64,000 nucleotides of DNA, taken from positions 442,501-506,500 of the forward strand of contig NZ_RCCC01000001.1 in the NCBI RefSeq assembly GCF_003663825.1, written 5' to 3'. Both the position numbers and the translations under genes were made by a program. The notes under the pieces are model-generated. The model saw nothing but the letters and a program-made list of their open reading frames with translations. It ran no database searches and was not told the origin of the DNA. The stretch is from Acidovorax sp. 106 (GTDB lineage Bacteria > Pseudomonadota > Gammaproteobacteria > Burkholderiales > Burkholderiaceae_C). The stretch's first letter is position 1; every line of letters begins with the position of its first letter. Shown piece after piece: positions 40,171-48,866 of this stretch.

Positions 40171-41187
40171 ATGACCATGCAACGCAGACAGATCCTGGCG
40201 CGCAGCGCCGCAATGGCCGCCCTACTGACCCCGCTGGCACCTGCCGCCCTGGCCCAGGCCACCACACCGCGCCCCGGCGCGCCCGCCCCCAAGGCTGCCA
40301 AGGTGGCGGGCACGCTGCGCATCGTCATCCCGGCCAACCCCGGCGGCGGCTGGGACCAGACGGGCCGCGCCCTGGGCGCCGCCCTCAAGGCCGTGGGCGC
40401 TGCAGACCAGGTGGAGTTTGAGAACATTGGCGGCAAGGGCGGCACCATCGGCCTGGCCAAATACGCTGAGAAGTACGGCAACGACGCCAACACCCTGCTG
40501 ATGGGCGGCATGGTGATGGTGGGCGCTGTGGCCCTGCAAAAGCCCGCCGTGGACATGGGGCACATCCAGCCCATTGCCCGACTGACCAGCGACTACCTGG
40601 TCACAGCGGTGCCGGCATCCTCCCCCATCAAGAGCGGCAAGGACCTGGCCGACGCCATGCGCGGTGACCTGCCTGCCCTGCCCGTGGCCGGTGGCTCCGC
40701 CGGTGGCGTAGACCACATCTACGCTGGCGTGCTGGCGCGCGCGGCCAAGGCAAAACCTGAAGCCTTGGTGTACCGCCCCTTTGCCAGCGGCACCGAGGTG
40801 GTGGAGTCCCTGCTCAAAGGCGATGCTGCCGTGGGCATCTCGGGCTACAGCGAGTTCAGCGATGCCCTGGCAGCGGGCAAACTGCGGGCCATCGGCGTAT
40901 CGGCGCGGCGCAGTGCGTTTGGCATCCCGGCCTTCAAAGACCAGGGCATTGACGCCGTGATGGCCAACTGGCGCGGCGTGTTCACCGGCAAGGGCGTGAG
41001 CCCCGCCCGCACGGCCGAACTGCTGGCAGCGGTGGAGCAAGCCACCCACCACGAAAGCTGGCTGCAAACGCTCAAGCAAAACCGCTGGGAAGCCTCCTGG
41101 CTGGCTGGCAAGGACCTGACCGAGTTCATGGAACTGGACCTGACCACCGCACGCGTGATGGTGTACCTGCTCAAGCTCAAGGCCTGA
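40171..41187 (+). CDS. Bug/TctC-type periplasmic substrate-binding protein
   Basis: 338 residues. Signal peptide ending ALAQA, then the tripartite tricarboxylate transporter receptor fold (LRIVIPANPGGGWDQTGRALG, GGKGGTIGLAKYAE, VYRPFASGTEVVESLLKGD). Binds a carboxylate in the periplasm; no TctA/TctB membrane genes are nearby, so it is an orphan of the kind abundant in this family. AAGG four bases before the ATG at 40171. Confidence 0.88.
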   Translation: MTMQRRQILARSAAMAALLTPLAPAALAQATTPRPGAPAPKAAKVAGTLRIVIPANPGGGWDQTGRALGAALKAVGAADQVEFENIGGKGGTIGLAKYAEKYGNDANTLLMGGMVMVGAVALQKPAVDMGHIQPIARLTSDYLVTAVPASSPIKSGKDLADAMRGDLPALPVAGGSAGGVDHIYAGVLARAAKAKPEALVYRPFASGTEVVESLLKGDAAVGISGYSEFSDALAAGKLRAIGVSARRSAFGIPAFKDQGIDAVMANWRGVFTGKGVSPARTAELLAAVEQATHHESWLQTLKQNRWEASWLAGKDLTEFMELDLTTARVMVYLLKLKA

Positions 41188-41464
41188 GCCCACTCCCCAG
41201 CCCCCTGACTCAGCCCCCTGCGGGGCCTGGGTCAGCACAGCCCACCCGGCCGGTGTTGTAAGCCCCCCTCACCCACCACGCCCCCCGCACAGCCCCGCTT
41301 GCGGGGCGCCGCCGCCATCGGCACACTGGATTCACCCTGGGTGCCACTCTGGGCGCACTTTTGGATCGTTGCGCAGCCAGGCAGCAAGCGCCGCCCATGC
41401 CAGAGGGGGCCTGGAGCCACAGTGCATCCCATTTTTGAATCCGCCCTGACCTGCGAGGCTTTTT

Positions 41465-43039
41465 ATGAAAATGTCCCACTTCTCCATTGGTGCGCGCATG
41501 GCCGGAGCGCTTGGGCTGGTGCTGGCGCTGTTGATTGGTGCCGCACTCTTTGGCATTGCCGCGCTGTACAAAACCCTGGGCACCTACGACAGCACCGTGC
41601 TGCAACGCGTGGCGCAAGAGCGCGCCGTGAGCCGCATGGAAAGCGAGTTCAAAACCCAGGTGCTGGAGTGGAAGAACACCCTGCTGCGCGGCGAAGATGC
41701 CCGCAAGCGCGAGTTGCACTGGGGCGCCTTCCAGGCCAGCGAGAAACGCGTGGCCGAGGCCGCCCGTGCGCTGGAGCCCCAGCTGAGCGACCCGCAAGAA
41801 AAGGCCGCGCTGCAGAAGTTCACCGAAGCACACACGCAGATGGCCCAGGGCTACCGCAAGGGGTTTGACGTCTTCCAGTCCCTCGGGTTTGTGCCTTCCG
41901 CAGGCGATGCCGATGTGGCCGACATCGACCAGGGCCCGGCCAAGCTGCTCACTGCACTGAGCGAGCAAGTGGCCAGCAGCAGCGCAGCCATTGCACAAGA
42001 AGCCGCGCAGGACGCACGCCGCGCGCTCGTCAGCAGCCTGGTGGCGCTGGCGCTGGTCACGGGGCTGGGCGTGGTGGCCGGGCTGGTGCTCACCCGCTCG
42101 GTGGTGCGGCCGCTGCGCGAGGCGGTGGCTGTGGCGCACAAGGTGGCTGCGGGCGACCTGACGTCGACCATTGCACTGGAGGGCCAGGACGAGCCCGCCC
42201 GGCTGCTGCAGGCCCTCAAGGCCATGCAAGAGAACCTGGAGAACGTGGTGTCTGGCGTGCGCAGCAGCGCCGAGAGCGTGGCCAGCGCCAGCGCCGAAAT
42301 TGCCCAGGGCAACGCCGACCTGAGCATGCGCACGGAAGAGCAAGCCTCGTCCCTGGACGAGACCGCTTCGTCCATGCAGCAGCTGCAGCAAACCGTGCAG
42401 CAAAACGCCGCCAACGCCCAGCGCGCCAGCGAACTGGCGCGCAACGGCTCGGCCGTGGCCGAGCGCGGCGGCGCCGTGGTGGAGCAGATGGTGCAGGTGG
42501 TGCAAGGCATCCAGGAAAGCTCGCGCCGCATTGCCGACATCATTGGTGTGATCGACTCGATTGCTTTTCAGACCAACATCCTGGCGCTGAACGCTGCCGT
42601 GGAAGCCGCCCGAGCAGGCGAACAAGGCCGGGGCTTTGCGGTGGTGGCCAGCGAGGTGCGCAACCTGGCCACCCGCAGCGCCAGCGCGGCACAAGAGATC
42701 AAGACCCTGATCCAGGCCAGCGTGGAACGCGTGCAGGCAGGCTCAGACCTGGCCCAGAACGCCGGGGGCACCATGGCCGAGGTGGTCGCCTCCATTCGCG
42801 GGGTCAGTGAGCTGATGCAGGAAATCAGCCACGCCAGCAGCGACCAGACCAGCGACATGCTGCGCGTGACCCAGGCCATCGTGCGCATGGACGAAGCCAC
42901 CCAGCAAAACGCCGCGCTGGTAGAAGAAAGCGCGGCCGCCGCTGGCAGCCTGAGCGGCCAGGCCAGCGAGCTGGTGCAGGCCGTGGCGGTGTTCCGCGTG
43001 CGCCACCAGGGCTCGCACGCACCGGCCTTGTTGCGTTGA
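41465..43039 (+). CDS. methyl-accepting chemotaxis protein
   Basis: 524 residues. First membrane segment 10-34, a periplasmic four-helix-bundle type sensor (about 35-185), second membrane segment ([23 protein letters not shown]), HAMP domain, then the signalling hairpin with [37 protein letters not shown] split here as the conserved tip. Transmits ligand signals to CheA/CheW. No CheR-docking pentapeptide is evident at the C-terminus. Orphan locus; ligand unknown. Confidence 0.93.
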   Translation: MKMSHFSIGARMAGALGLVLALLIGAALFGIAALYKTLGTYDSTVLQRVAQERAVSRMESEFKTQVLEWKNTLLRGEDARKRELHWGAFQASEKRVAEAARALEPQLSDPQEKAALQKFTEAHTQMAQGYRKGFDVFQSLGFVPSAGDADVADIDQGPAKLLTALSEQVASSSAAIAQEAAQDARRALVSSLVALALVTGLGVVAGLVLTRSVVRPLREAVAVAHKVAAGDLTSTIALEGQDEPARLLQALKAMQENLENVVSGVRSSAESVASASAEIAQGNADLSMRTEEQASSLDETASSMQQLQQTVQQNAANAQRASELARNGSAVAERGGAVVEQMVQVVQGIQESSRRIADIIGVIDSIAFQTNILALNAAVEAARAGEQGRGFAVVASEVRNLATRSASAAQEIKTLIQASVERVQAGSDLAQNAGGTMAEVVASIRGVSELMQEISHASSDQTSDMLRVTQAIVRMDEATQQNAALVEESAAAAGSLSGQASELVQAVAVFRVRHQGSHAPALLR

Positions 43040-43082
43040 GAACCTGCTCTTGATTAGCTACTTGCCTCAGATACCACTCCAT

Positions 43083-43155
43083 CCGTTCGGGCTGAGCCCG
43101 TCGAAGCCAGGGCTTGCCGCGTGCGTGCAAAGCTTCGACAGGCAGCCCGAACGGG
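43083..43155. repeat. GTTCGGGC...GTCGAAG palindromic repeat
   Basis: CCGTTCGGGCTGAGCCCGTCGAAGCC (left arm 43083-43108, read in two overlapping parts) is mirrored by GCTTCGACAGGCAGCCCGAAC on the right, with about 20 bases between. This palindrome type is, from memory, widespread in proteobacterial intergenic regions. It sits between convergent genes and could act as a bidirectional terminator. Confidence 0.7.
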
Positions 43156-43233
43156 TAGGGACGAGAAAGCGTCTGAGGCAGGTCGCCCATCAGGAACATG
43201 TTCAAAGCGCCACGCCAAAGCACTGCGCCACTC

Positions 43234-43286
43234 GCTCACATATTCATAGCTGCCGGCGCTTTACTATCAAGCGCTAGCGGGCAAAA
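43234..43286 (+). repeat. double-hairpin intergenic element, copy 4
   Basis: GCTCACATATTCATAGCT, then GCCGGCGCTTTACTATC, then AAGCGCTAGCGGGCAAAA. Hairpin two keeps eight of nine pairs. It lies in the convergent gap between the chemoreceptor and Bug genes. Confidence 0.8.
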
Positions 43287-43302
43287 ACGTTGTAACCCCG
43301 CC

Positions 43303-44358
43303 TCAATCCACCTTCACGTTGGCGGCCTTGACCACCTGCGCCATGCGCGCCGCTTCGGTGCGGAAGAAGGCGGCAGCGGCATCGGGCGGGGTGAGCTTGA
43401 TGTCGTAGCCCTGGGCGATGAGGGCATCGCGCGCCTCGGGCATGTCCATGGCGGCCTTGAAGCCGTTGAACAGGCGGGCAAGCTCCGCCTTGGGCAGGCC
43501 GGTGGGCGCCACGGGGGCGATCCAGCCGTCCAGCTCATACGCAGGCAAACCTTGCTCTGCAATGGTGGGCACGCCGGGCAGCGAGGCCAGGCGCGTGGCC
43601 GTGGTCACGCCCAAGGCGCGCAGTGATCCCGACTTGATGTGCGCGGCCGCAGGCGCCACGGCCACCACCGCCAACTGCACCTGGCCACCCAGCACATCGT
43701 TCATTAGCGGGCCCATGCCCTTGTAGGGAATGTGCTGGATGGCGACCTTGGCCTGGTCCACGAACATGGCCGCCCCCAGGTGCAGGATGGTGCCGTTGCC
43801 CGACGAGCCGTAGTTGAGCACCCCAGGCTTGGACTTGGCGTAGGCGATCAGCTCCTGCACATTTTTGGCGGGCACCGACGGGTGGGCCACCAGCACAAAC
43901 GGCGTAGCGCCCAGGATGGTGATGGGCGCAATGTCGGCCAGCGAATCGAACGGGATGTTCTTGTACACGCTGGGGTTGACCACATGGTTGTTCGATACCA
44001 CCCCAATCACCGAGCCGTCCTTGGGCGCCCGCACGATCTGCGTGGTGCCGGTGATGCCGCCCGCGCCGGGCAGGTTTTCAATCACCACCGGCTGGCCCAA
44101 CGCCTTGGCCAGGCTGCTACTGATGGCGCGGATGGCGCCATCGGCCCCCGAGCCTGCAGACAGCGGCAGGATGATGCGCAATGGTTTGTCACCCAGGCTT
44201 TGCGCCCGCACCAGGCCCGGCAACGTGAGTGCCCCTGCCCCGAAGGCACTCGCCCCAAGCCACAGTGCTTGGCGGCGTGTGGGGAACGCCAGGGCACCGG
44301 AGGTTGCAAAGCGGTCGCTCAGACCTGCGGCCATGGCGTCGGGGAGCTGTGTTTTCAT
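43303..44358 (-). CDS. Bug/TctC-type periplasmic substrate-binding protein
   Basis: 351 residues. Tat-like or long Sec N-terminus (TRRQALWLGASAFGAGALTLPGLVRAQ), then the Bug fold (LRIILPLSAGSGADGAIRAISSSLAKALGQPVVIENLPGAGG). ATG 44358 with GGAGA seven bases upstream. It lies 87 bases downstream of the CoA-transferase gene and probably belongs to that cluster, capturing its carboxylate substrate; membrane partners are absent. Confidence 0.87.
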   Translation of the reverse strand: MKTQLPDAMAAGLSDRFATSGALAFPTRRQALWLGASAFGAGALTLPGLVRAQSLGDKPLRIILPLSAGSGADGAIRAISSSLAKALGQPVVIENLPGAGGITGTTQIVRAPKDGSVIGVVSNNHVVNPSVYKNIPFDSLADIAPITILGATPFVLVAHPSVPAKNVQELIAYAKSKPGVLNYGSSGNGTILHLGAAMFVDQAKVAIQHIPYKGMGPLMNDVLGGQVQLAVVAVAPAAAHIKSGSLRALGVTTATRLASLPGVPTIAEQGLPAYELDGWIAPVAPTGLPKAELARLFNGFKAAMDMPEARDALIAQGYDIKLTPPDAAAAFFRTEAARMAQVVKAANVKVD

Positions 44359-44445
44359 GGTGTTGTCTCCGTTGTTGTGCTTGATCACCTCGGGCCGCGC
44401 AGTCTGCCGCTGGGCTGGTCCGAGCCGGGAAAAGTCCAAGGCCCG

Positions 44446-45681
44446 TCAGGCCACCGCCCCTGCCTGCTGCAAGGCCTGCACCTGCTCTGCCGTGTAGCCC
44501 AGCTCTTGCATCAAGGCCACTGTGTGCTGGCCCAGCACCGGGGGCTGCAGGCGCACGCCCAGGCGCTGGCCGTCCATGGCCAACGGGAGCAGCGTGGTGC
44601 GGGCGGTTTGCCCGGCGCGCTCGCCGTCGGGCAAGGTGATATCGGCCAGGCCGCCAGTGGCGTTGAGGTGCGGGTCGTCCAGCAACTGCTCGGGCCGCGA
44701 AATGGGGGCAAACGGCAGGCCGTGCTTTTCAAAAATGGCGGCCAATTCCGCCGCGCTGTGGGCGGCCAGGCGCTGGCGCAGGTCGGGCATCAGCGTGGGG
44801 CGGGCGCGCACGCGGTCGTTGTTGGTGGCGAGTTGCGGGTGGGCCTTCAGGTCGGCATAGCCCATGGCGTCGCAGAAGGTGAGCCACTGCGCGTCGCTCA
44901 CGGCGGCCAGAAAGATCTGCTCGCCCTCTTTGACCGTGAACACGTCGTACAGCGCCCACGAAGAGATGCGGTCGGGCATGGGGGCGGCGGGCTTGCCGGT
45001 CACGGCGTACTGCATCATGTGCTGGCCGACCAGGAACACGTTGTTCTCGAACAAGGCCGAGTCCACCTCTTGCCCGCGCCCGGTGATGCCGCGCTGCATC
45101 AGCGCCGCCATGGCGCCAATCGCGCCAAACATGCCGCCCATGATGTCGTTGACGCTGCTGCCTGCGCGCAGCGGGTCGCCGGGGCGGCCCGTCATGTAGG
45201 CCAGGCCGCCCATCATCTGCACCACTTCATCCAGCGCGGTGCGGTGCTCGTAAGGCCCGGCCAGAAAGCCGGTGTGGTTCACGTAGATGAGCCGGGAGTT
45301 GAGCTGCGACAGCGCTGCGTAATCCAGGCCGTACTTGGTCATCACGCCGGGCTTGAAGTTTTGCGCCACCACGTCGGCCGATGCCGCCAGCTTGCGCGCT
45401 ACCTCCAGCCCGTCGGGGTTGCGCAGGTCCAGCGCGATGCTTTTCTTGTTGCGGTTGAACATGGGAAAGAAGCCTGCCCCGGCACCGAGCAGGTGGCGGG
45501 TGCGGTCGCCCTCCACCGGCTCGACCTTGATGACCTCGGCCCCCAGATCGCCCAGCACCATGCCGCAGGTGGGGCCCATGACCATGTGGGTGAACTCAAC
45601 GACCCGCAGACCCGCCAAGGGCAAGGGGCGCGTGGACGAGTTGGACGATTCGGACGGGGAAGAAGAGGTGGTACTTGTCAT
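44446..45681 (-). CDS. CaiB/BaiF family (type III) CoA-transferase
   Basis: 411 residues. Family III CoA-transferase fold with LRVVEFTHMVMGPTCGMVLGDLGAEVIKVEP and the catalytic Asp179 in SSVNDIMGG. Moves CoA from a donor thioester (often succinyl-CoA) to a carboxylate. Paired with a HMG-CoA-lyase-like gene 18 bases upstream, which suggests activation of a 3-hydroxy-3-methyl dicarboxylate such as 3-hydroxy-3-methylglutarate. Ser/Thr-rich N-terminal 18 residues. ATG 45681. Confidence 0.88.
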   Translation of the reverse strand: MTSTTSSSPSESSNSSTRPLPLAGLRVVEFTHMVMGPTCGMVLGDLGAEVIKVEPVEGDRTRHLLGAGAGFFPMFNRNKKSIALDLRNPDGLEVARKLAASADVVAQNFKPGVMTKYGLDYAALSQLNSRLIYVNHTGFLAGPYEHRTALDEVVQMMGGLAYMTGRPGDPLRAGSSVNDIMGGMFGAIGAMAALMQRGITGRGQEVDSALFENNVFLVGQHMMQYAVTGKPAAPMPDRISSWALYDVFTVKEGEQIFLAAVSDAQWLTFCDAMGYADLKAHPQLATNNDRVRARPTLMPDLRQRLAAHSAAELAAIFEKHGLPFAPISRPEQLLDDPHLNATGGLADITLPDGERAGQTARTTLLPLAMDGQRLGVRLQPPVLGQHTVALMQELGYTAEQVQALQQAGAVA

Positions 45682-45699
45682 GGGCGAACGATACAGAAA

Positions 45700-46671
45700 T
45701 CAAGCCGCTGCGGCGGCCAGTGTGGGCAGTGCGTGGCGGGGCAGGCCCGCCTGCCACAGCGCACCGTGCAGCACCTCGCCCGCCAGCCAGCCCGCCACCT
45801 GCTGGCGCAGCGCCAGCAGCGCAGGCACATCCACACCAGTGGCCACGCCCATGCGCTGCAGCATGTATTCCAGGTCTTCGGTGGTGACGTTGCCACTGGC
45901 GCCGGGCGCGTGAGGGCAGCCGCCAATGCCCGCCAGGCAGGCATCAAAGCGGGTGATGCCGGTTTGCCAGGCGGCGTAGGCATTGGCTAGGCCCATGCCG
46001 CGCGTGTCGTGAAAATGCGCGCAGGCCAGCCGGTCGCCCACCAGGGAGCGGGCCTTGGCAAACAGGCGCTGCACGCTGGCAGGGTCGGCAAAGCCCACGG
46101 TGTCCGCCAGGCTCACGCGGTCAGCGCCCGCATCGAGCAGGGCCTGCATCAGGCGCAGCACTTCGCTCTCGGCCACCTCGCCCTGCAGCGTGCAGCCAAA
46201 CGCCGTGCCCACGCCGCCTTCGATCAGCGTGGCGCTGCCTGCTGCATCGCGGGCAGCGCGGATGCGGGCCACCTCGGCCACTACCTCGTCGGGCGTCTTG
46301 CGCAGATTGGCCAGGCTGTGCGCGTGGCTGGCCGACAGGGGCACGACCATCAGGTGTGCGCCACATTCCAGCGCGCGCTCGGCCCCTTTCAGGTTGGGCA
46401 CCAGCACCGAGGCGCGCAGGCCCGGCAGCGTTTGCGCATGGGCCAACACCTCGGCCGTGTCGGCCAACTGGGGCAACAGGCGGGCGGGGACGAAGGAGCC
46501 CACCTCGATCTCGCGCTGCCCGACGGTGTAGGCAGCGTTCACCCACTCGATCTTCTGCGCCGTGGGCAGCACGCGGGCAATGCTTTGCAGGCCGTCACGC
46601 AGCCCCACTTCGCGAACGATGGCGCGGGCTGCGGGGGGCGGCAGGTCTGACGGGATCGGGAAAGTGCTCAC
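45700..46671 (-). CDS. hydroxymethylglutaryl-CoA lyase-like enzyme
   Basis: 323 residues, DRE-TIM family. Active-site REVGLRDGLQ near the N-terminus, metal ligands HFHDT, and the lyase signature GIGGCPHAPGASGNVTTEDL with its catalytic Cys. Cleaves HMG-CoA to acetoacetate and acetyl-CoA, or a related acyl-CoA such as citramalyl-CoA. GTG start at 46671 with AAAGAGA about six bases upstream; the frame is open to 46749 without similarity. Divergent from a LysR gene. Confidence 0.88.
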   Translation of the reverse strand: MSTFPIPSDLPPPAARAIVREVGLRDGLQSIARVLPTAQKIEWVNAAYTVGQREIEVGSFVPARLLPQLADTAEVLAHAQTLPGLRASVLVPNLKGAERALECGAHLMVVPLSASHAHSLANLRKTPDEVVAEVARIRAARDAAGSATLIEGGVGTAFGCTLQGEVAESEVLRLMQALLDAGADRVSLADTVGFADPASVQRLFAKARSLVGDRLACAHFHDTRGMGLANAYAAWQTGITRFDACLAGIGGCPHAPGASGNVTTEDLEYMLQRMGVATGVDVPALLALRQQVAGWLAGEVLHGALWQAGLPRHALPTLAAAAA

Positions 46672-46681
46672 GGGGTGTCTC

Positions 46682-46726
46682 TTTGGAATGAGTTTGGGGA
46701 TGATTCTAAAAATTCCAAAAAGAATC
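46682..46726. promoter_or_regulatory. putative LysR operator between divergent genes
   Basis: Two nested inverted repeats: TTTGGAAT (46682-46689) with ATTCCAAA (46712-46719), and GATTCT (46702-46707) with AGAATC (46721-46726). Location between the lyase operon and its LysR gene is where such regulators bind. Confidence 0.5.
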
Positions 46727-46791
46727 AGAAAATACATCTCGGAAGCCATAACATTCCCAAACGGAACATCACGCTACCCTGGAGACTTGCC

Positions 46792-47703
46792 ATGCGCGAT
46801 CTTGATTTGCAAACCCTGCGCCTGTTTGCCGCCGTGTGCGACCAGCGCAGCATTGCGCGGGTGGCCGAGCAGGAATCCATCGTGGGATCGGCCATCAGCA
46901 AGCGGCTGGCCCAGCTGGAAGACACGGTGGGCACGCCCCTGCTGCTGCGCAAGCGCCGGGGTGTGGTGCCCACCCCAGCGGGCGAAACGCTGCTGGAGCA
47001 CGCCCGCACCATGCTGGCCAGCGTGGGGCAGATCGAGCGTGACATGGCCGCGTATGCCACCGGCACCCGGGGCCATGTGCGCATGCTGGTCACGGCCTCG
47101 GTCATGGCGGAATCGCTGGCCGATGATGTGGCTGCGTTTTTGCAAGACCCTGCCCACCGCGACATCCAGATCAGCATGGAAGAGCGGGTGAGCCCGGACG
47201 TGGTGCAGGGCATTCGCGAGGGCAGCGCGTCCATCGGCATCTGCTGGGACGCGGCCGACCTGAGCGGCCTGCAAACGCGCAGCTACCGCAGCGACCACCT
47301 GGCCATCGTGGCCCATGCATCGCACCCTGTGGCACAACTGCCCACGGTGCGCTTTGCCGATGTGCTGGGCTACGAGTTTGTGAGCATGCCCGCGCTGAGC
47401 GCGGTGCAGGTGCTGCTGGCCCGCGCAGCGGCGGTGGAAGGCAAGACCTTGGCCCACCGGGTGCTGGTGTCCAACTTTGACGCGGCCTTGCGCGTGGTGC
47501 GGGCCAACTTGGCCATCAGCGTGGTGCCCCGCGAGGTGGCTGCGCCCTTTGCCAGCACGGCTCCAGTGCGCATCGTGCCGCTGAGCGATGCCTGGGCCCA
47601 ACGCCGCTTTGCGATTTGCTTCCGCGATGAGGTGGCCTTGTCTCCCGCCGCACAGTTACTGGTGCAGCACCTGGCCGCCCAGACACAAGCCATGACTGCG
47701 TAG
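46792..47703 (+). CDS. LysR-type transcriptional regulator
   Basis: 303 residues. N-terminal winged helix (LDLQTLRLFAAVCDQRSIARVAEQESIVGSAISKRLAQLE) and a C-terminal periplasmic-binding-like effector domain. ATG 46792 with GGAGA six bases upstream; the frame is open upstream to 46675 but lies in the operator region. Divergent orientation implies control of the lyase/CoA-transferase/Bug genes, probably with the pathway substrate or CoA ester as effector. Confidence 0.9.
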   Translation: MRDLDLQTLRLFAAVCDQRSIARVAEQESIVGSAISKRLAQLEDTVGTPLLLRKRRGVVPTPAGETLLEHARTMLASVGQIERDMAAYATGTRGHVRMLVTASVMAESLADDVAAFLQDPAHRDIQISMEERVSPDVVQGIREGSASIGICWDAADLSGLQTRSYRSDHLAIVAHASHPVAQLPTVRFADVLGYEFVSMPALSAVQVLLARAAAVEGKTLAHRVLVSNFDAALRVVRANLAISVVPREVAAPFASTAPVRIVPLSDAWAQRRFAICFRDEVALSPAAQLLVQHLAAQTQAMTA

Positions 47704-47870
47704 CCTGCGTGCCACACTTGAAAGGCCGCCGCGACCGCTTTGCCCCAGCAACAGCGCGTGCCAAAAAGCCGTTGCTGCACGGGCGAAAACCCCTGACAAA
47801 ACCCCGCTGGGCAGGCATAAAAACAAGGCCCAAAATCAAGGGTCTATCGCATATGCAGATTGCCTTTTGA

Positions 47871-47909
47871 GCTACCAAACTTGTAGCAAAATAGGTTCCG
47901 CGCTATAGT
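47871..47909 (+). promoter_or_regulatory. promoter of HxlR-like gene with overlapping inverted repeat
   Basis: TTGTAG (47881-47886), 17-bp spacer, TATAGT (47904-47909). A GCTAC-7-GTAGC palindrome (47871-47887) covers the -35, as expected for an autorepressor operator. Confidence 0.6.
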
Positions 47910-47984
47910 CGCAGCGCATTGGCAGGTGCACACGCACCCTGCTCCCAAATAACCGACCCAACACTCGCGCAAGGAGAAGCATCC

Positions 47985-48296
47985 ATGAGCTCCAAAGAAA
48001 ACGCCGCCATCCACCAGCTGTTTGAGCGGCTCGAATGCCGTTACGCGCTGCGCGTGCTGTGGGCCCTGCGGGACGGGCACCCCCAAACCTTCCGCCTGCT
48101 GCAAGACAGCGTGGGCGGCATCACCCCCAACACCTTGAACACCCGCATCAAAGAGCTGCGCGAAGCCGGCCTGCTGGACCACGGCAACGACGGCTACACC
48201 GTCACCGCCTCGGGTGCCGACCTGCTCAAGCGTCTGAACGATGTGCAAGCCTTTGCCACACGCTGGGTGGCAGGCCGCGCCAAGAAGCAGGCCTGA
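47985..48296 (+). CDS. HxlR-like winged-helix transcriptional regulator
   Basis: 103 residues, a single winged-helix domain (RYALRVLWALRDGHPQTFRLLQDSVGGITPNTLNTRIKELREAGLL) with one N-terminal cysteine (LECRY) in the area where HxlR-type sensors carry the redox or electrophile-reactive Cys. AAGGAG eight bases before the ATG at 47985. Target unknown; it may regulate itself and the following FKBP gene. Confidence 0.8.
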   Translation: MSSKENAAIHQLFERLECRYALRVLWALRDGHPQTFRLLQDSVGGITPNTLNTRIKELREAGLLDHGNDGYTVTASGADLLKRLNDVQAFATRWVAGRAKKQA

Positions 48297-48350
48297 ACCC
48301 GGCCCGCTGATGGCAGCGCCCCGGCGGCGCCAACATCAAGCAAAAACATC

Positions 48351-48396
48351 CCCTAAGGCTTGATAGACAAGCGCTACAAGCTATATTTTTAATAGC
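48351..48396 (-). repeat. double-hairpin intergenic element, copy 5
   Basis: Minus strand: GCTATTAAAAATATAGC, TTGTAGCGCTTGTCTATC, AAGCCTTAGGG. Hairpin one is perfect. The element ends five bases before the ribosome site (AGGA) of the FKBP gene, so it will be in its mRNA leader or promoter. Confidence 0.8.
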
Positions 48397-48409
48397 AAAA
48401 GGACATTCC

Positions 48410-48766
48410 ATGGCCCTCACCACCACCGCCTCTGGCCTGCAATACGAAGACACCACCGTGGGCGAAGGCGCCGAAGCCACCAAGGGCGCCAGCGTTTCGG
48501 TGCACTACACCGGCTGGCTGTACAAGGATGGCGAGCAAGGCGCCAAGTTCGACTCCAGCCGTGACCGCAATGACCCCTTCGAGTTCTCGCTGGGCGCTGG
48601 CATGGTCATCAAGGGCTGGGACGAAGGCGTGCAAGGCATGAAGATCGGCGGCCAACGCACGCTGATCATCCCCGCAGCCCTGGGCTACGGTGCACGCGGC
48701 GCAGGCGGCGTGATCCCCCCGAACGCCACACTGAAGTTTGATGTGGAACTGCTGAAGGTGCGCTGA
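48410..48766 (+). CDS. FKBP-type peptidyl-prolyl cis-trans isomerase
   Basis: 118 residues, a single FKBP domain without signal peptide (VSVHYTGWL, FDSSRDRNDPFEFSLGAGMVIKGWDEGVQGMKIGGQRTLIIPAALGYGARGAGGVIPPNATLKFDVELL). Active-site residues of the FK506-binding pocket are intact. Cytosolic foldase. Strong terminator follows. Confidence 0.95.
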   Translation: MALTTTASGLQYEDTTVGEGAEATKGASVSVHYTGWLYKDGEQGAKFDSSRDRNDPFEFSLGAGMVIKGWDEGVQGMKIGGQRTLIIPAALGYGARGAGGVIPPNATLKFDVELLKVR

Positions 48767-48800
48767 GCGCAGACGGCAACCGCCTCACTCCCCACAAATA

Positions 48801-48829
48801 AAAAGCCAACCAGATCGGTTGGCTTTTTT
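48801..48829. terminator. bidirectional rho-independent terminator
   Basis: AAAAGCCAACC (48801-48811), loop AGATC, GGTTGGCTTTT (48817-48827), with T-runs on both strands. Serves the FKBP gene and the convergent hypothetical gene. Confidence 0.9.
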
Positions 48830-48866
48830 CATGGGGAACCCGCTGGGTTGAAACGACGCAACCCCC

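Noticed and set aside
43732..45990. 752-codon plus-strand frame antisense to Bug, CoA-transferase and lyase genes
   Set aside because: Spans three real genes; His/Gln/Arg-rich shadow.
47868..47915. Seventh copy of the double-hairpin element before the HxlR-like gene
   Set aside because: Shares only a GCTAC/GTAGC hairpin and a GCGCTA; better explained as promoter plus operator.
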